A stretch of 64,000 nucleotides of DNA from contig CAWHBM010000001.1 in the NCBI GenBank assembly GCA_963827725.1, forward strand, positions 1,116,001-1,180,000, in the 5' to 3' direction. Of the stretch, positions 18,127 through 26,398 are shown piece by piece. This stretch comes from VAXT01 sp963827725. GTDB taxonomy: Bacteria; Actinomycetota; Thermoleophilia; Gaiellales; Gaiellaceae. Under the pieces are notes generated by a model, which ran no database searches, was not told the DNA's origin, and saw only the letters and a list, made by a program, of their open reading frames with translations. Position numbers and translations under genes: made by a program. The stretch's first letter is position 1. Each line of letters begins with the position of its first letter.

Positions 18127-18520
18127 CCTGGCGGTCGTCGCCGCCGTCGCGTGTGTATCCGGCTGCAGTTCGGGAGATTCGAAGACCTATAGCGCGACGG
18201 AGGTTGCTGACGCGCTTCGTAACCACGGCTTTGGCGTCGGTGAAGTAGCGCAGTCCGACAGGGATCAGGCGTTCCGGGAAGTTTTTCCGCAGCTTTACCC
18301 AGAAGGCGTCCAGAGCATCCTCGAGCAGCGCGAGGGCCGCCCACGGCCTGAAGGCAAAGGCGCTCTCGTTCTTTCGGCACTGATCTTCAATACGCCGGAC
18401 AAGGCTTCGTGTGACGAGCCGAACGTGATCGGGATCTGCGTGCAGAGAGGGAACGTTGTCGTGGTCGCTCGCGGTAAGCACGCGACGGCTGCCAGGGAAG
18501 CAGTCGACGACTTGCGTTAG
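18110..18520 (+). CDS. small lipoprotein
   Basis: 136 residues from GTG 18110, inside the end of hisC (17 bp overlap). A short hydrophobic leader (LAVVAAVACVSGC) ends in a lipobox-like VSGC, so the Cys would be lipidated and the protein anchored outside the membrane. The mature part is SSGDSKTYSATEVADALRNH then a small alpha/beta domain with two further Cys (CDEPNVIGIC). I do not recognise the domain. It converges on the radical SAM gene, overlapping by 4 bp. Confidence 0.65.
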   Translation: MWLRHSLAVVAAVACVSGCSSGDSKTYSATEVADALRNHGFGVGEVAQSDRDQAFREVFPQLYPEGVQSILEQREGRPRPEGKGALVLSALIFNTPDKASCDEPNVIGICVQRGNVVVVARGKHATAAREAVDDLR

Positions 18521-20220
18521 CGCCGCAGCGCAGACTTAGCTCTGTCTGCCAGAGCGAGCCCACCGTAGGCGAGCCGGGCGAGACGGAGCTGCGCTCTCGA
18601 CATCTCCGGCGGAATGTCCTCCTGCAGCAGGCGCGCCGCTGCAGTCGACGCCAGGTCATAGCGCCCGTGCCAGAGAGCGACCTGGAGGCAGGCAGCAATC
18701 GTCTCGGCCGACTTGCGTTGCGAGTCGTCGTGCGCCGCGCGCTCGAGGATCTCGTCCCAGCGCGCACCACCTCCTTCGGACCTAGCAACAGTCTGTTGCA
18801 AAGTCGGTTCGGCGAGGACCGCGCGGTACGCATCGGACAGGGTCGTCTGGCCGCTTCGATAGGCGACGCCGACGCGTTCGACGTTCGAGAGCCCGGCCAG
18901 CTCCGCGTCGAGCCGCCGTGCCAGCTCACGAGGCGGCCACGGACGGGAGTAGACAACGGGCTCGAGGTAGGTCGGGTCGTCGGCTCCCACGAGGCGGTCT
19001 GGCTCCTCGTCCGCAATCCTCGCGAGCGGGGTGTGGGGATAGACGCGCGCGCCTGCCGAATAGAACGCCTTGATCGAAGGCGGCAGGGCGCGGACGAAGT
19101 CGATCGTCTCGGCGATCGTCTCCTCCGTCTCGCCGGGCAGGCCGAAGATGAGGCCGAGGTCGGCTGAGACTTCGTGCTCGGAGAGCAGCGCGACGAGCCC
19201 GTCTAGGTGTCGCCGGCGGAAGGGCTTCTGTGCGGTCTCGAGGAGCGAGTCGGCGGCGCTGTCGACCGTGATCGAGACGTGGCCGTTCGTCTCGCGCACG
19301 AGCTCGGCGAACTCCGCCGAGAACGGCGTGGGGTTGAAGTAGGCGCGCCACGTGAGGTGTTTCGCGAGGCCGCGATCCTGGATGCCCTGCAGGATCGAGA
19401 TCGGGTGGCGTTCGTCCGGGAGATTGAACTCGTCGTCGGCGAAGAAGATCGAGACCTGCCCGACGCCGCGCTCCCGGGCGACCTGCACCGTCAGCTCGAC
19501 CTCGTCCAGAACGGTCTCCAGGTCGCCGTTCGCGTGCTGGCGGCCGAGGTTCGCGGCCGTGCAGTAGACGCATTGCATGGCGCAGCCGATGCGAGTCCGC
19601 ACAGGGAACGAGTTCGCGGGCGCATAGAGAGGATCCCGCTGCGTCGGCCCACCGAAGCCGAGGTTGTACGCCCCGATGCCCTGGGCCTGTCCGCGACGGA
19701 CGATGCCCGGGACCTCGTCGAGGGACTGTCCCTGGCAAATGGCGGTCAGTGCGTCCTCGCCCGCCCCGACGACGCCGTGCTCGACGCCGAGGTACTCCAG
19801 GCACTCCTGCGGGCACGCGGAGAACCCCGCCCCTCCCGCCAGGAACATCGCCTCGGGCGCGGCCTCGGCGAGCACCAGGCGCAGCTCGAGGATCTCGGGG
19901 AGCAGGAAGCTGACGTCGATCGGGTCGTCGTCCGCCGCGTCCAGGCGGTCGACGACGATGCAGTCGTCGATGATGCGGATGCCCAGGCCGATCAGGTCTG
20001 GGCTGAAACGCTCGGCTGCGGCTCGCGCGGCGCCCAAGGGGTCTTCCGAGACGAGGTAGGGGTCGAGCAGTTCGACCTCGACGTCCATCGGCTCGATCGC
20101 CGTGCGCAGGCGCTCGAGGCCGTAGGCAGGCACCGGCGTCACCCGCTGAAACGGATTCGCGTGAACGAGAAGAATGCGCCGGGCGGACCGAGCGACGGCG
20201 GGCTCGGCAGAGGCGGACAT
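18517..20220 (-). CDS. B12-binding-domain radical SAM protein
   Basis: 567 residues from ATG 20220; TACACT nine bases upstream favours this over the in-frame ATG at 20250. The N-terminal part (RILLVHANPFQRV, then SPDLIGLGIRIIDD) is Rossmann-like, as in B12-binding domains, though the cobalamin DxHxxG motif is not seen. The radical SAM cluster motif is GCAMQCVYC (CxxxCxxC). It is followed by SIFFADDEFNL, HVSITVDSAADSLL and LGLIFGLPGETEETI. The C-terminal 150 residues are helical. Such proteins methylate or rearrange unreactive carbons; the substrate is unknown. It stands alone and converges on the lipoprotein gene. Confidence 0.85.
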   Translation of the reverse strand: MSASAEPAVARSARRILLVHANPFQRVTPVPAYGLERLRTAIEPMDVEVELLDPYLVSEDPLGAARAAAERFSPDLIGLGIRIIDDCIVVDRLDAADDDPIDVSFLLPEILELRLVLAEAAPEAMFLAGGAGFSACPQECLEYLGVEHGVVGAGEDALTAICQGQSLDEVPGIVRRGQAQGIGAYNLGFGGPTQRDPLYAPANSFPVRTRIGCAMQCVYCTAANLGRQHANGDLETVLDEVELTVQVARERGVGQVSIFFADDEFNLPDERHPISILQGIQDRGLAKHLTWRAYFNPTPFSAEFAELVRETNGHVSITVDSAADSLLETAQKPFRRRHLDGLVALLSEHEVSADLGLIFGLPGETEETIAETIDFVRALPPSIKAFYSAGARVYPHTPLARIADEEPDRLVGADDPTYLEPVVYSRPWPPRELARRLDAELAGLSNVERVGVAYRSGQTTLSDAYRAVLAEPTLQQTVARSEGGGARWDEILERAAHDDSQRKSAETIAACLQVALWHGRYDLASTAAARLLQEDIPPEMSRAQLRLARLAYGGLALADRAKSALRR

Positions 20221-20302
20221 GGCCGGTTGAGTGTAACTCCGTAGTGACATTTCTCCCGCAAAATCACGCTTCGCCCTACGCGTGAACTAACCTCCGCCGA
20301 CC

Positions 20303-21568
20303 GTGCTCGGCGTGTTCTCCGGAGTCATGACCCGGGTGCTCGGGACGCAGGTCGACCTGCTCCGCCGAGTCCGTGGGCTACGCCTGCTCTTCCTCGCCGC
20401 ATTTGTCTCGGGGCTGGGCACTTGGCTCGCCTTCGTCGCCCTGACAATCGATATCTGGGACCGGACGGGCTCCGGCAAGTGGGTGAGCGCGCTGCTGATC
20501 GCCGAGTTCCTGCCGGCGATCGTGCTCGGTCTCACGATGGGCCCGCTCGTCGATCGCCTGTCCCGTCGCCGCGTGATGATCGCGGCCGACCTCGTCCGTT
20601 TCCTCGTCTTCTGTGCGCTTCCGTTTGCGGAGAGCCCAACCCAGATCGTCGTCCTCGCAGCCGTGGCCGGGTTCGCGACCGGCTTCTTCCGTCCGGCGGT
20701 CTACGCGGGCCTGCCGAACCTCGTCGACGATGCGGAACTGCCGAGTGCGCAGGGGTTGCTCCAGGCGGCTGACGCGATGACGACCGTGCTCGGCCCCCTC
20801 GCGGGTGGTGTGCTCGTCGCCGCCACGAACCCGGACTGGGCCTACGGGATCAACGCTCTCACGTTTCTCTTATCGGCACTGCTGATCCTGCGGATCCCGG
20901 CGAACCTGCTGCAGGTCTCCCGCGCTGCGACGGAGGGTCACTGGCGCGACGTGGCAGAAGGCCTCCGGCTGATCCGTGGTACTCGAGCCCTGCTGGTCGT
21001 GCTCATCGCGTGGAACGTGAGCATGCTCGGTAACGCAGGCGTCAACGTGGCCGAGGTCGCGCTCGCCAAGGTCTCGTTCAACGCGGGCGACTTCGGCTTC
21101 GGCCTGCTGCTCGCGAGCGCGGGATTCGGGCTCATCTTCGGAAGTCTCAGTGCCGGCTCTATGGTTGACCGGAGGGAGCTCGCCAGGGTCTACGTGACCG
21201 GGCTCGGCATGATGGCGATCGGCATCGGAGCCGCGGCCTTTGCTCCGAACGTCTGGGTCGGCGCCGTCTGTGTCGTCATCTCCGGGGCAGGGAACGGGAT
21301 CGCGCTCGTCTGCAACGCACTGCTCGTTCAGCGGTGGGCACCCGATCGCCTGCGCGGACGCGTCTTCACCGTGCTGATGAGCTCGAACTACGCAGTGCTT
21401 GGCCTCGGGATGGCGGTAGCCGGGCCGCTGACGGACGAGTTCGGGGCGCGCTGGGTCTGGGGCGTCTCGGCCTGTCTGACTGCACTTGCAGCACTCGTCG
21501 GCTACACGCTCGCTCGCGGGATCCCGGACGCGCACCCGGTGGACCTTGTGCCAGAGCGGGCGGTCTAG
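20303..21568 (+). CDS. MFS transporter
   Basis: 421 residues with about 12 hydrophobic helices. The loop 2-3 signature is GPLVDRLSRRRVMIAADLVR and the equivalent in the second half is GSMVDRRELARVYVTG. A GTG at 20303 or an ATG at 20327 could be the start. It resembles the drug-exporter type of the major facilitator superfamily (MFS_3, enterobactin-exporter-like). Its stop is followed immediately by the GTG of meaB, so they are one operon, although a transport role in the MeaB pathway is not evident. Confidence 0.85.
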   Translation: MLGVFSGVMTRVLGTQVDLLRRVRGLRLLFLAAFVSGLGTWLAFVALTIDIWDRTGSGKWVSALLIAEFLPAIVLGLTMGPLVDRLSRRRVMIAADLVRFLVFCALPFAESPTQIVVLAAVAGFATGFFRPAVYAGLPNLVDDAELPSAQGLLQAADAMTTVLGPLAGGVLVAATNPDWAYGINALTFLLSALLILRIPANLLQVSRAATEGHWRDVAEGLRLIRGTRALLVVLIAWNVSMLGNAGVNVAEVALAKVSFNAGDFGFGLLLASAGFGLIFGSLSAGSMVDRRELARVYVTGLGMMAIGIGAAAFAPNVWVGAVCVVISGAGNGIALVCNALLVQRWAPDRLRGRVFTVLMSSNYAVLGLGMAVAGPLTDEFGARWVWGVSACLTALAALVGYTLARGIPDAHPVDLVPERAV

Positions 21569-22570
21569 GTGCCCAAGCGGCGAGAGTGGACGGGCGAGAC
21601 CCTGGCTGCGGGCGTGCGCGAGGGCGACCGTCGCGCGCTCGCCCGGGCAATCACATTCGTCGAGAACGGCGACCCGCTCGCGTACGAGCTCGTCCGCGAG
21701 GTCTACCCGGAAACCGGCTCTGCCTACGTCGTCGGTGTCACAGGCCCACCCGGCGTCGGCAAGTCGAGCCTGATCGCCTCACTCGTGCGCCTCGTGCGAG
21801 CGGCCAACCGCACGATCGGAGTCGTCTCGGTCGACCCGTCGAGCCCGTTCTCGCAGGGCGCGCTCCTCGGCGACCGGATCCGGCTCTCCGAGCACTTCCT
21901 CGACCCGGGCGTCTTCATCCGCTCGATGGGGACGCGCGGGCACCTCGGCGGCCTGGCCGAGGCGACGCTGCAGGCGGTGCTCATTCTCGACGCGGCCGGA
22001 AAGGACATCATCTTCGTCGAGACGGTTGGCACCGGCCAGAGCGAGGTCGAGGTGCTCGGGATCGCCGACACGGTGCTCCTCGTGCTCATGCCCGGCTCGG
22101 GCGACTCGATCCAGGCGCTGAAGGCAGGGATCATGGAGATCCCCGACGTGATCGCGGTCAACAAGAAGGATCACCCTGCCGCGAAGACGATGCTGAACGA
22201 GGTGCGGTCGATCCTGACGCTCGACCACGACCGTGCCTGGAAGCCCCCGATCGTGCTGACGGAAGCCGTTCAGGACGAAGGCGTCGCCGAGCTCTGGGCC
22301 AAGGTGGAGGAGCATCGGGGCCACCTCGAGGAGGAAGGCCTCCTCGAGGAGCGGCGCCGGTCGAACCTCGGGCGCGAGGTGTTCGCGGTCGCCTCGGCTC
22401 GCGCCAAGACGCATCTCGAACGCGCAGTGGAGGACGACCCGGAGCTCCAGCGCCTGCTCGACGAGGTCCAACGTCGAGAGCTCGACCCCTTGACAGCCGT
22501 ACGAGAGATCATGGACAAGGTATTCCACGTTCCCACTGATGGCGACAAAGACAGCCCCGACTCTCGCTGA
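21569..22570 (+). CDS. meaB: MeaB/ArgK-type G3E GTPase
   Basis: 333 residues, GTG start directly after the MFS stop. The P-loop is GPPGVGKSS (59-67) and VSVDPSSPFSQGALLGDRIR is the family signature. IFVETVGTGQSEVEV carries the switch II region and VNKKD the guanine specificity motif. MeaB loads and protects the adenosylcobalamin of methylmalonyl-CoA mutase. The mutase itself is not in the window, but ilvA downstream leads to 2-oxobutyrate and propionyl-CoA, and acyl-CoA carboxylase genes lie nearby. It overlaps ilvA by 32 bp. Confidence 0.92.
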   Translation: MPKRREWTGETLAAGVREGDRRALARAITFVENGDPLAYELVREVYPETGSAYVVGVTGPPGVGKSSLIASLVRLVRAANRTIGVVSVDPSSPFSQGALLGDRIRLSEHFLDPGVFIRSMGTRGHLGGLAEATLQAVLILDAAGKDIIFVETVGTGQSEVEVLGIADTVLLVLMPGSGDSIQALKAGIMEIPDVIAVNKKDHPAAKTMLNEVRSILTLDHDRAWKPPIVLTEAVQDEGVAELWAKVEEHRGHLEEEGLLEERRRSNLGREVFAVASARAKTHLERAVEDDPELQRLLDEVQRRELDPLTAVREIMDKVFHVPTDGDKDSPDSR

Positions 22571-23738
22571 CATCCAGGCCGCGCGCGAGCGGCTCTCGGG
22601 CAAGGGCGTCCGCGTGACTCCGTTGTACTCGTCCGAGACCTTCGGGCGCATGACGGGGCGAGCGGTGCACCTGAAGGCGGAGACCCTGCAGCGAACTGGC
22701 TCGTTCAAGGTCCGCGGCGCCGTCAACAAGATCGAAGGCCTGAGCGACGCCGAGCGGAAGGCCGGTGTCGTGGCCGCAAGCGCTGGAAACCACGGCCAGG
22801 CGGTCGCCTGGGCCGCACGGGAGGCCGGGGTAGAGGCGACGATCTTCATGCCCGCCGAGACGCCGATGGCCAAAGTCGAGCCGACGCGGAACTACGGCGC
22901 CCGGGCCGAGCTGGAAGGCGCGACGTTCGAGGACGCGCTCACCGCCGCTGTTGCGCACGTCGAGGAGAAGGGTGGCACCTTCGTGCATCCGTTCGAGGAC
23001 CCGGACGTGATGGCCGGCCAGGGGACGATCGGGCTCGAGCTCGTCGAGCAGCTTCCTGAAGTGGAGACGGTCATCGTCCCGGTCGGGGGCGGCGGTCTCT
23101 CAGCGGGGATCGGCCTCGCGCTGCGTGGTCTTCGGCCCGAGGTGAAGGTCGTGGGTGTCCAGGCTGCTGCCTGCGCGCCGGTCGCCGGTGGGACGACGTT
23201 CGGCTACACGATCGCGGAAGGGATCGCCGTCAAGCATCCGGGCGAGTTCACGACTGCGCTGCTCGCGGACCTGCTCGAGACGGTCGTGACGGTGACCGAC
23301 GAGGAGATCAGCGAGGCGATCGTGCTCCTGATGGAGCGCGCCAAGCTTGTCGTAGAGGGAGCCGGTGCGGCCGCCGTCGCGGCCCTCGTCGCCGGACGCG
23401 TCCCCGGAACCGGGCCTGTTGCGGCGATCCTCTCCGGCGGCAACATCGACCCGACGCTCCTGATCCAGGTGATGAGACACGGCCTCACACTCGCCGGCCG
23501 CTACATCGTCGTCCGCACGCGACTGCCAGATCGGCCCGGCGAGCTGATCAAGCTCCTGTCGCTCTTCGCGGAGGAGCACGCGAACGTCGTCTCGGTCGAG
23601 CATCACCGAGAGGGAATGGACGTGCCCGTGACCGAGACCGAGGTCGAGGCGACGCTCCTCACGCGCGACCAGGAGCATTGCGCCGAGATCCTCGACGCGA
23701 TGCGCTCTCGCGGTTACGTGGTCGACCGGCTCCAGTAG
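22539..23738 (+). CDS. ilvA: threonine ammonia-lyase with ACT domain
   Basis: 399 residues from ATG 22539, within the end of meaB. The PLP lysine is in TGSFKVRGA (Lys57), ASAGNHGQAVA follows, and VPVGGGGLSAG is the phosphate-binding glycine loop. The final 80 residues (YIVVRTRLPDRPGELIKLL to VEATLLTRD) form one ACT domain, the biodegradative/short type rather than the long biosynthetic enzyme with two. It deaminates threonine to 2-oxobutyrate. The ACT domain suggests allosteric control by an amino acid. Its stop lies 4 bp from a structured repeat. Confidence 0.92.
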   Translation: MATKTAPTLADIQAARERLSGKGVRVTPLYSSETFGRMTGRAVHLKAETLQRTGSFKVRGAVNKIEGLSDAERKAGVVAASAGNHGQAVAWAAREAGVEATIFMPAETPMAKVEPTRNYGARAELEGATFEDALTAAVAHVEEKGGTFVHPFEDPDVMAGQGTIGLELVEQLPEVETVIVPVGGGGLSAGIGLALRGLRPEVKVVGVQAAACAPVAGGTTFGYTIAEGIAVKHPGEFTTALLADLLETVVTVTDEEISEAIVLLMERAKLVVEGAGAAAVAALVAGRVPGTGPVAAILSGGNIDPTLLIQVMRHGLTLAGRYIVVRTRLPDRPGELIKLLSLFAEEHANVVSVEHHREGMDVPVTETEVEATLLTRDQEHCAEILDAMRSRGYVVDRLQ

Positions 23739-23742
23739 TCGC

Positions 23743-23905
23743 AGGAGGGTTTGGCGGAAAACTGCTCGTCTCCGGGGTGCGATGGTCGTTCCGAGGGCGC
23801 GGACGCAGGGAGCAGCCAGGCTCGTCAGCCTGGGTGCGACTGAGGACCCGCCCTCGGGGCGAGCAGCGCGGCCCGGGGCTCAGCATGTTTGCGCCAAACC
23901 CTCCT
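23743..23905. repeat. structured dispersed element, copy A (inverted)
   Basis: Perfect 14-bp terminal inverted repeats: AGGAGGGTTTGGCG at 23743-23756 and its complement at 23892-23905. Read on the minus strand it aligns over its whole length with 47088-47251. Internal stems include CTGCTCG/CGAGCAG, CCGAGGGCG/CGCCCTCGG and a central CCAGGCT-GACG-AGCCTGG hairpin. It fills the whole gap between two converging genes and contributes to the stop codon of the rhodanese gene (TAG, 23904-23906). Confidence 0.8.
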
Positions 23906-25250
23906 AGCTGCCGCAGCGGCGGAACTGCACGGTCTTGCCGCCGCGCTCGGCCCAGTCCTCGACCCCTCCGCCGACGACAGGGTGTGACTCGATCCCGTTT
24001 GCTGCGAGGACGCTTGCCGCGATCACGGCCCGAGAGCCGCTCGAGCAGATCGTGATCACGGGGCGCTCGCTGCGGAGATCGTCGACGCAGGCTCGGACGA
24101 GGCGGTAAGGCAGATGGCGTGTGCCCTCGATGTACCCCTCGTCGCGCTCGGACTTCTCACGGACGTCGAGCACCTCGACGGTTCCTTCTGCGAGCAGCTT
24201 GTCGAGGTCCTCGATCTCGATCGGTTCGAGCTTCTCGTTCTCGTCCGCCTGAGGAAGGTAGCCCTGGAGCTCGAAGAGCCCAACCGAGCGCAGGGCCTGC
24301 GCAGCCTGCTCTGCTTCCTCCGCCGACGACGCGTAGATGGAAACCGGCTCGTCCGAGGTGAGGACGAACGCGGCCTTGGTTGCGAACGACGAGCCCGAGA
24401 CTGGCACGTTGAACGCGCCGGGAAGGTGACCCGCCGAGAACTCGCGGGCGCTGCGGACGTCGAGAACCACTCCGCCGTTCGCCGACTCGACCGTTCCCAA
24501 CGGAGCCTGAGCTGCGAGGAACGGCCCGCGGTTGAGCGCGACTATCCGGTCCATGTTTGGCGGCCGTGGAGCCGACGAGTTGGCGCGGTCCTGGACGAAC
24601 TCGTCTTCACCGCGGCCGACGAGCTCGACAGCACGGTTGAAGCGCCGCTCAAAGCCGATCGTGGAGGACGCCTTCGAGCTCATGCCGGCGCCGCAGAGTG
24701 AGCCCGCCACGTGCCCGGGGTAGAGCTCGACGCCGTCGGGCAGCTCCAGCAGGCGCTGCAGGCTCCCGAAAAGCCCTCGGGAGCCCTCGACCGCCTCTGA
24801 TGCGAGATCGGGTCGCGCGGCATCTCCGATCAGCAGCGAGTCTCCCGTGATCACGAGCCAGGGCTCGTCGGAGCGCGAACCATCCGCCACCGCGAAGCAG
24901 CAGTGCTCGGGCCGGTGCCCCGGCGTGTGCAACACGCGAATCGTGATCTCACCGAGCGAGATCTCCTGGCCGTCGTCGAGCGATTCGGACGGGTATTCGG
25001 GCTCGGCGGCGGGGTGGACGAACACGGTCACCCCGTGCTCGAGGGCAAAGCGCCCGTGACCCGAGACGTGATCGGCGTGAGTGTGCGTCTCGAGCACGCG
25101 CGTGATCCGAACACCGCGCTTCTCCGCCTCGACCAGGTACTGGTCGATTGCGTACGCGGGATCCACGACCACGGCCTCACCCGAGGACTCGTCTCCGATC
25201 AGGTAGGACGCGCAGCCGAGATCGTCACTGACGAACTGCCGAAACTGCAC
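23904..25250 (-). CDS. MBL-fold persulfide dioxygenase fused to two rhodanese domains
   Basis: 448 residues from GTG 25250. The metallo-beta-lactamase domain (about 1-240) has THTHADHVSGH (HxHxDH) and later TPGHRPEH, and matches the ETHE1/persulfide dioxygenase branch. The first rhodanese domain (about 265-350) lacks the active Cys: its loop reads SIYASSAEE. The second (about 365-448) has it, CSSGSRA. This fusion type oxidises glutathione- or thiol-bound persulfide to sulfite and passes sulfane sulfur between domains. It lies 12 bp downstream of an acyl-CoA dehydrogenase gene. The reading frame remains open upstream into that gene, but homology starts here. Confidence 0.88.
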   Translation of the reverse strand: MQFRQFVSDDLGCASYLIGDESSGEAVVVDPAYAIDQYLVEAEKRGVRITRVLETHTHADHVSGHGRFALEHGVTVFVHPAAEPEYPSESLDDGQEISLGEITIRVLHTPGHRPEHCCFAVADGSRSDEPWLVITGDSLLIGDAARPDLASEAVEGSRGLFGSLQRLLELPDGVELYPGHVAGSLCGAGMSSKASSTIGFERRFNRAVELVGRGEDEFVQDRANSSAPRPPNMDRIVALNRGPFLAAQAPLGTVESANGGVVLDVRSAREFSAGHLPGAFNVPVSGSSFATKAAFVLTSDEPVSIYASSAEEAEQAAQALRSVGLFELQGYLPQADENEKLEPIEIEDLDKLLAEGTVEVLDVREKSERDEGYIEGTRHLPYRLVRACVDDLRSERPVITICSSGSRAVIAASVLAANGIESHPVVGGGVEDWAERGGKTVQFRRCGS

Positions 25251-25261
25251 GAGACGAGATT

Positions 25262-26398
25262 CTAATTCAGGCCCAGGTGCTTGGCGATCACCATGCGCTG
25301 GACTTCGTTCGTCCCCTCGCCGATCTCGAGGATCTTCTGGTCTCGGTAGAGGCGCGAGATTGCCGACTCCTCCATGAACCCATAACCGCCGTGGATCTGG
25401 AGCGCTTGGTTGACCACCCGGTGTGAGAGCTCCCCCGTATAGAGCTTCGCCATTGCCGCGTCCTTGGCGAATTCTCGGCCCTCGTCCTTGAGCCACGCGG
25501 CCTTGTAGACGAGGTTGCGCCCGGCCTCGATCTCGACAGCCATGTCCGCGAGCTGGAACTGGATGGCCTGGAAGCTCGCGATCGGCTTGCCGAACTGCTG
25601 GCGCTCCTTCGCGTAGCGGAACGCGAGGTCGTAGGCGCCCTGCGCGAGCCCGACCCCCATCGCCGCGACCGAGATCCGGCCGCCGTCGAGGATCTCGAGG
25701 AACTGCCGGAAGCCCTGGCCGCGCTCGCCGAGGAGATTTCCCTCGGGCACGCGAACATCCTTGAACGAGAGCTCGCGCGTGTCCGACGCACGCCAGCCGA
25801 GCTTCTCCATCGGCGGCGAGATCTCGTAACCCGGGGTGCCGTTCGGGACGATCAGGTTCGAGATCTCGTCCTCGCCGGTGAGCGCGGTGATCGTCACGCA
25901 CGCCGAGATGTCGGTGCCTGCGTTCGTGATGAAGATCTTCGAGCCGTTGATCACCCACTCCCCGTCGTCGAGGGCGGCGCGCGTACGTGCGGCGGCGGCG
26001 TCGGAGCCGGCGCCCGGCTCGGTCAGCCCGAAGGCGGCGAGCTTCTTGCCCGAGGTGAGGTCGGGGAGCCATTCCCGCTTCTGCTCCTCGGCGCCGAAGA
26101 GGAAGATCGGCATCGTCCCGAGCGATGTGTGCGCCGCGACGGTGATCGCCACCGACGAGTCGATTCGCGTCAGCTCCTCGATCGCGATCGCGTACGAGAG
26201 CGTGTCACTGCCCCCGCCTCCGTATTCCTCCGGGATCGGCATGCCCATCAGCCCCAGCTCGGCGAGCTCGGCGACGAGGTCGTAGGGGAAGCGATGCTCC
26301 CGGTCGAGCTCCTCGGCTACGGGCGCGACCTTCTGCTCCGCGAAGTCGCGAACCGTGCGCCGGACGAGCTCCTGTTCCTCGGTGAGGTCGAAGTTCAC
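25262..26398 (-). CDS. acyl-CoA dehydrogenase
   Basis: 378 residues from GTG 26398, which overlaps the pepA stop by 3 bp. The N-terminal helix domain (MNFDLTEEQELVRRTV), the beta domain with FGLTEPGAGSDAAA and WVINGSKIFITNAG (FAD site), and the C-terminal helices with QIHGGYGFMEE and ILEIGEGTNEVQ (catalytic base region and FAD contact) are all present. It is a short-chain acyl-CoA dehydrogenase, butyryl- or isovaleryl-CoA type by general appearance. The leucine-breakdown genes nearby make isovaleryl-CoA a reasonable guess. The product is a trans-2-enoyl-CoA and electrons pass to ETF. Confidence 0.92.
   Translation of the reverse strand: MNFDLTEEQELVRRTVRDFAEQKVAPVAEELDREHRFPYDLVAELAELGLMGMPIPEEYGGGGSDTLSYAIAIEELTRIDSSVAITVAAHTSLGTMPIFLFGAEEQKREWLPDLTSGKKLAAFGLTEPGAGSDAAAARTRAALDDGEWVINGSKIFITNAGTDISACVTITALTGEDEISNLIVPNGTPGYEISPPMEKLGWRASDTRELSFKDVRVPEGNLLGERGQGFRQFLEILDGGRISVAAMGVGLAQGAYDLAFRYAKERQQFGKPIASFQAIQFQLADMAVEIEAGRNLVYKAAWLKDEGREFAKDAAMAKLYTGELSHRVVNQALQIHGGYGFMEESAISRLYRDQKILEIGEGTNEVQRMVIAKHLGLN

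Noticed and set aside
20220..20250. Start of the radical SAM gene at ATG 20250
   Set aside because: It would overlap the TACACT promoter-like box; ATG 20220 nine bases after the box fits better.
25250..26072. Upstream extension of the persulfide dioxygenase frame to 722 codons
   Set aside because: The extra part is Arg-rich out-of-frame sequence of the acyl-CoA dehydrogenase; MBL homology starts at GTG 25250.
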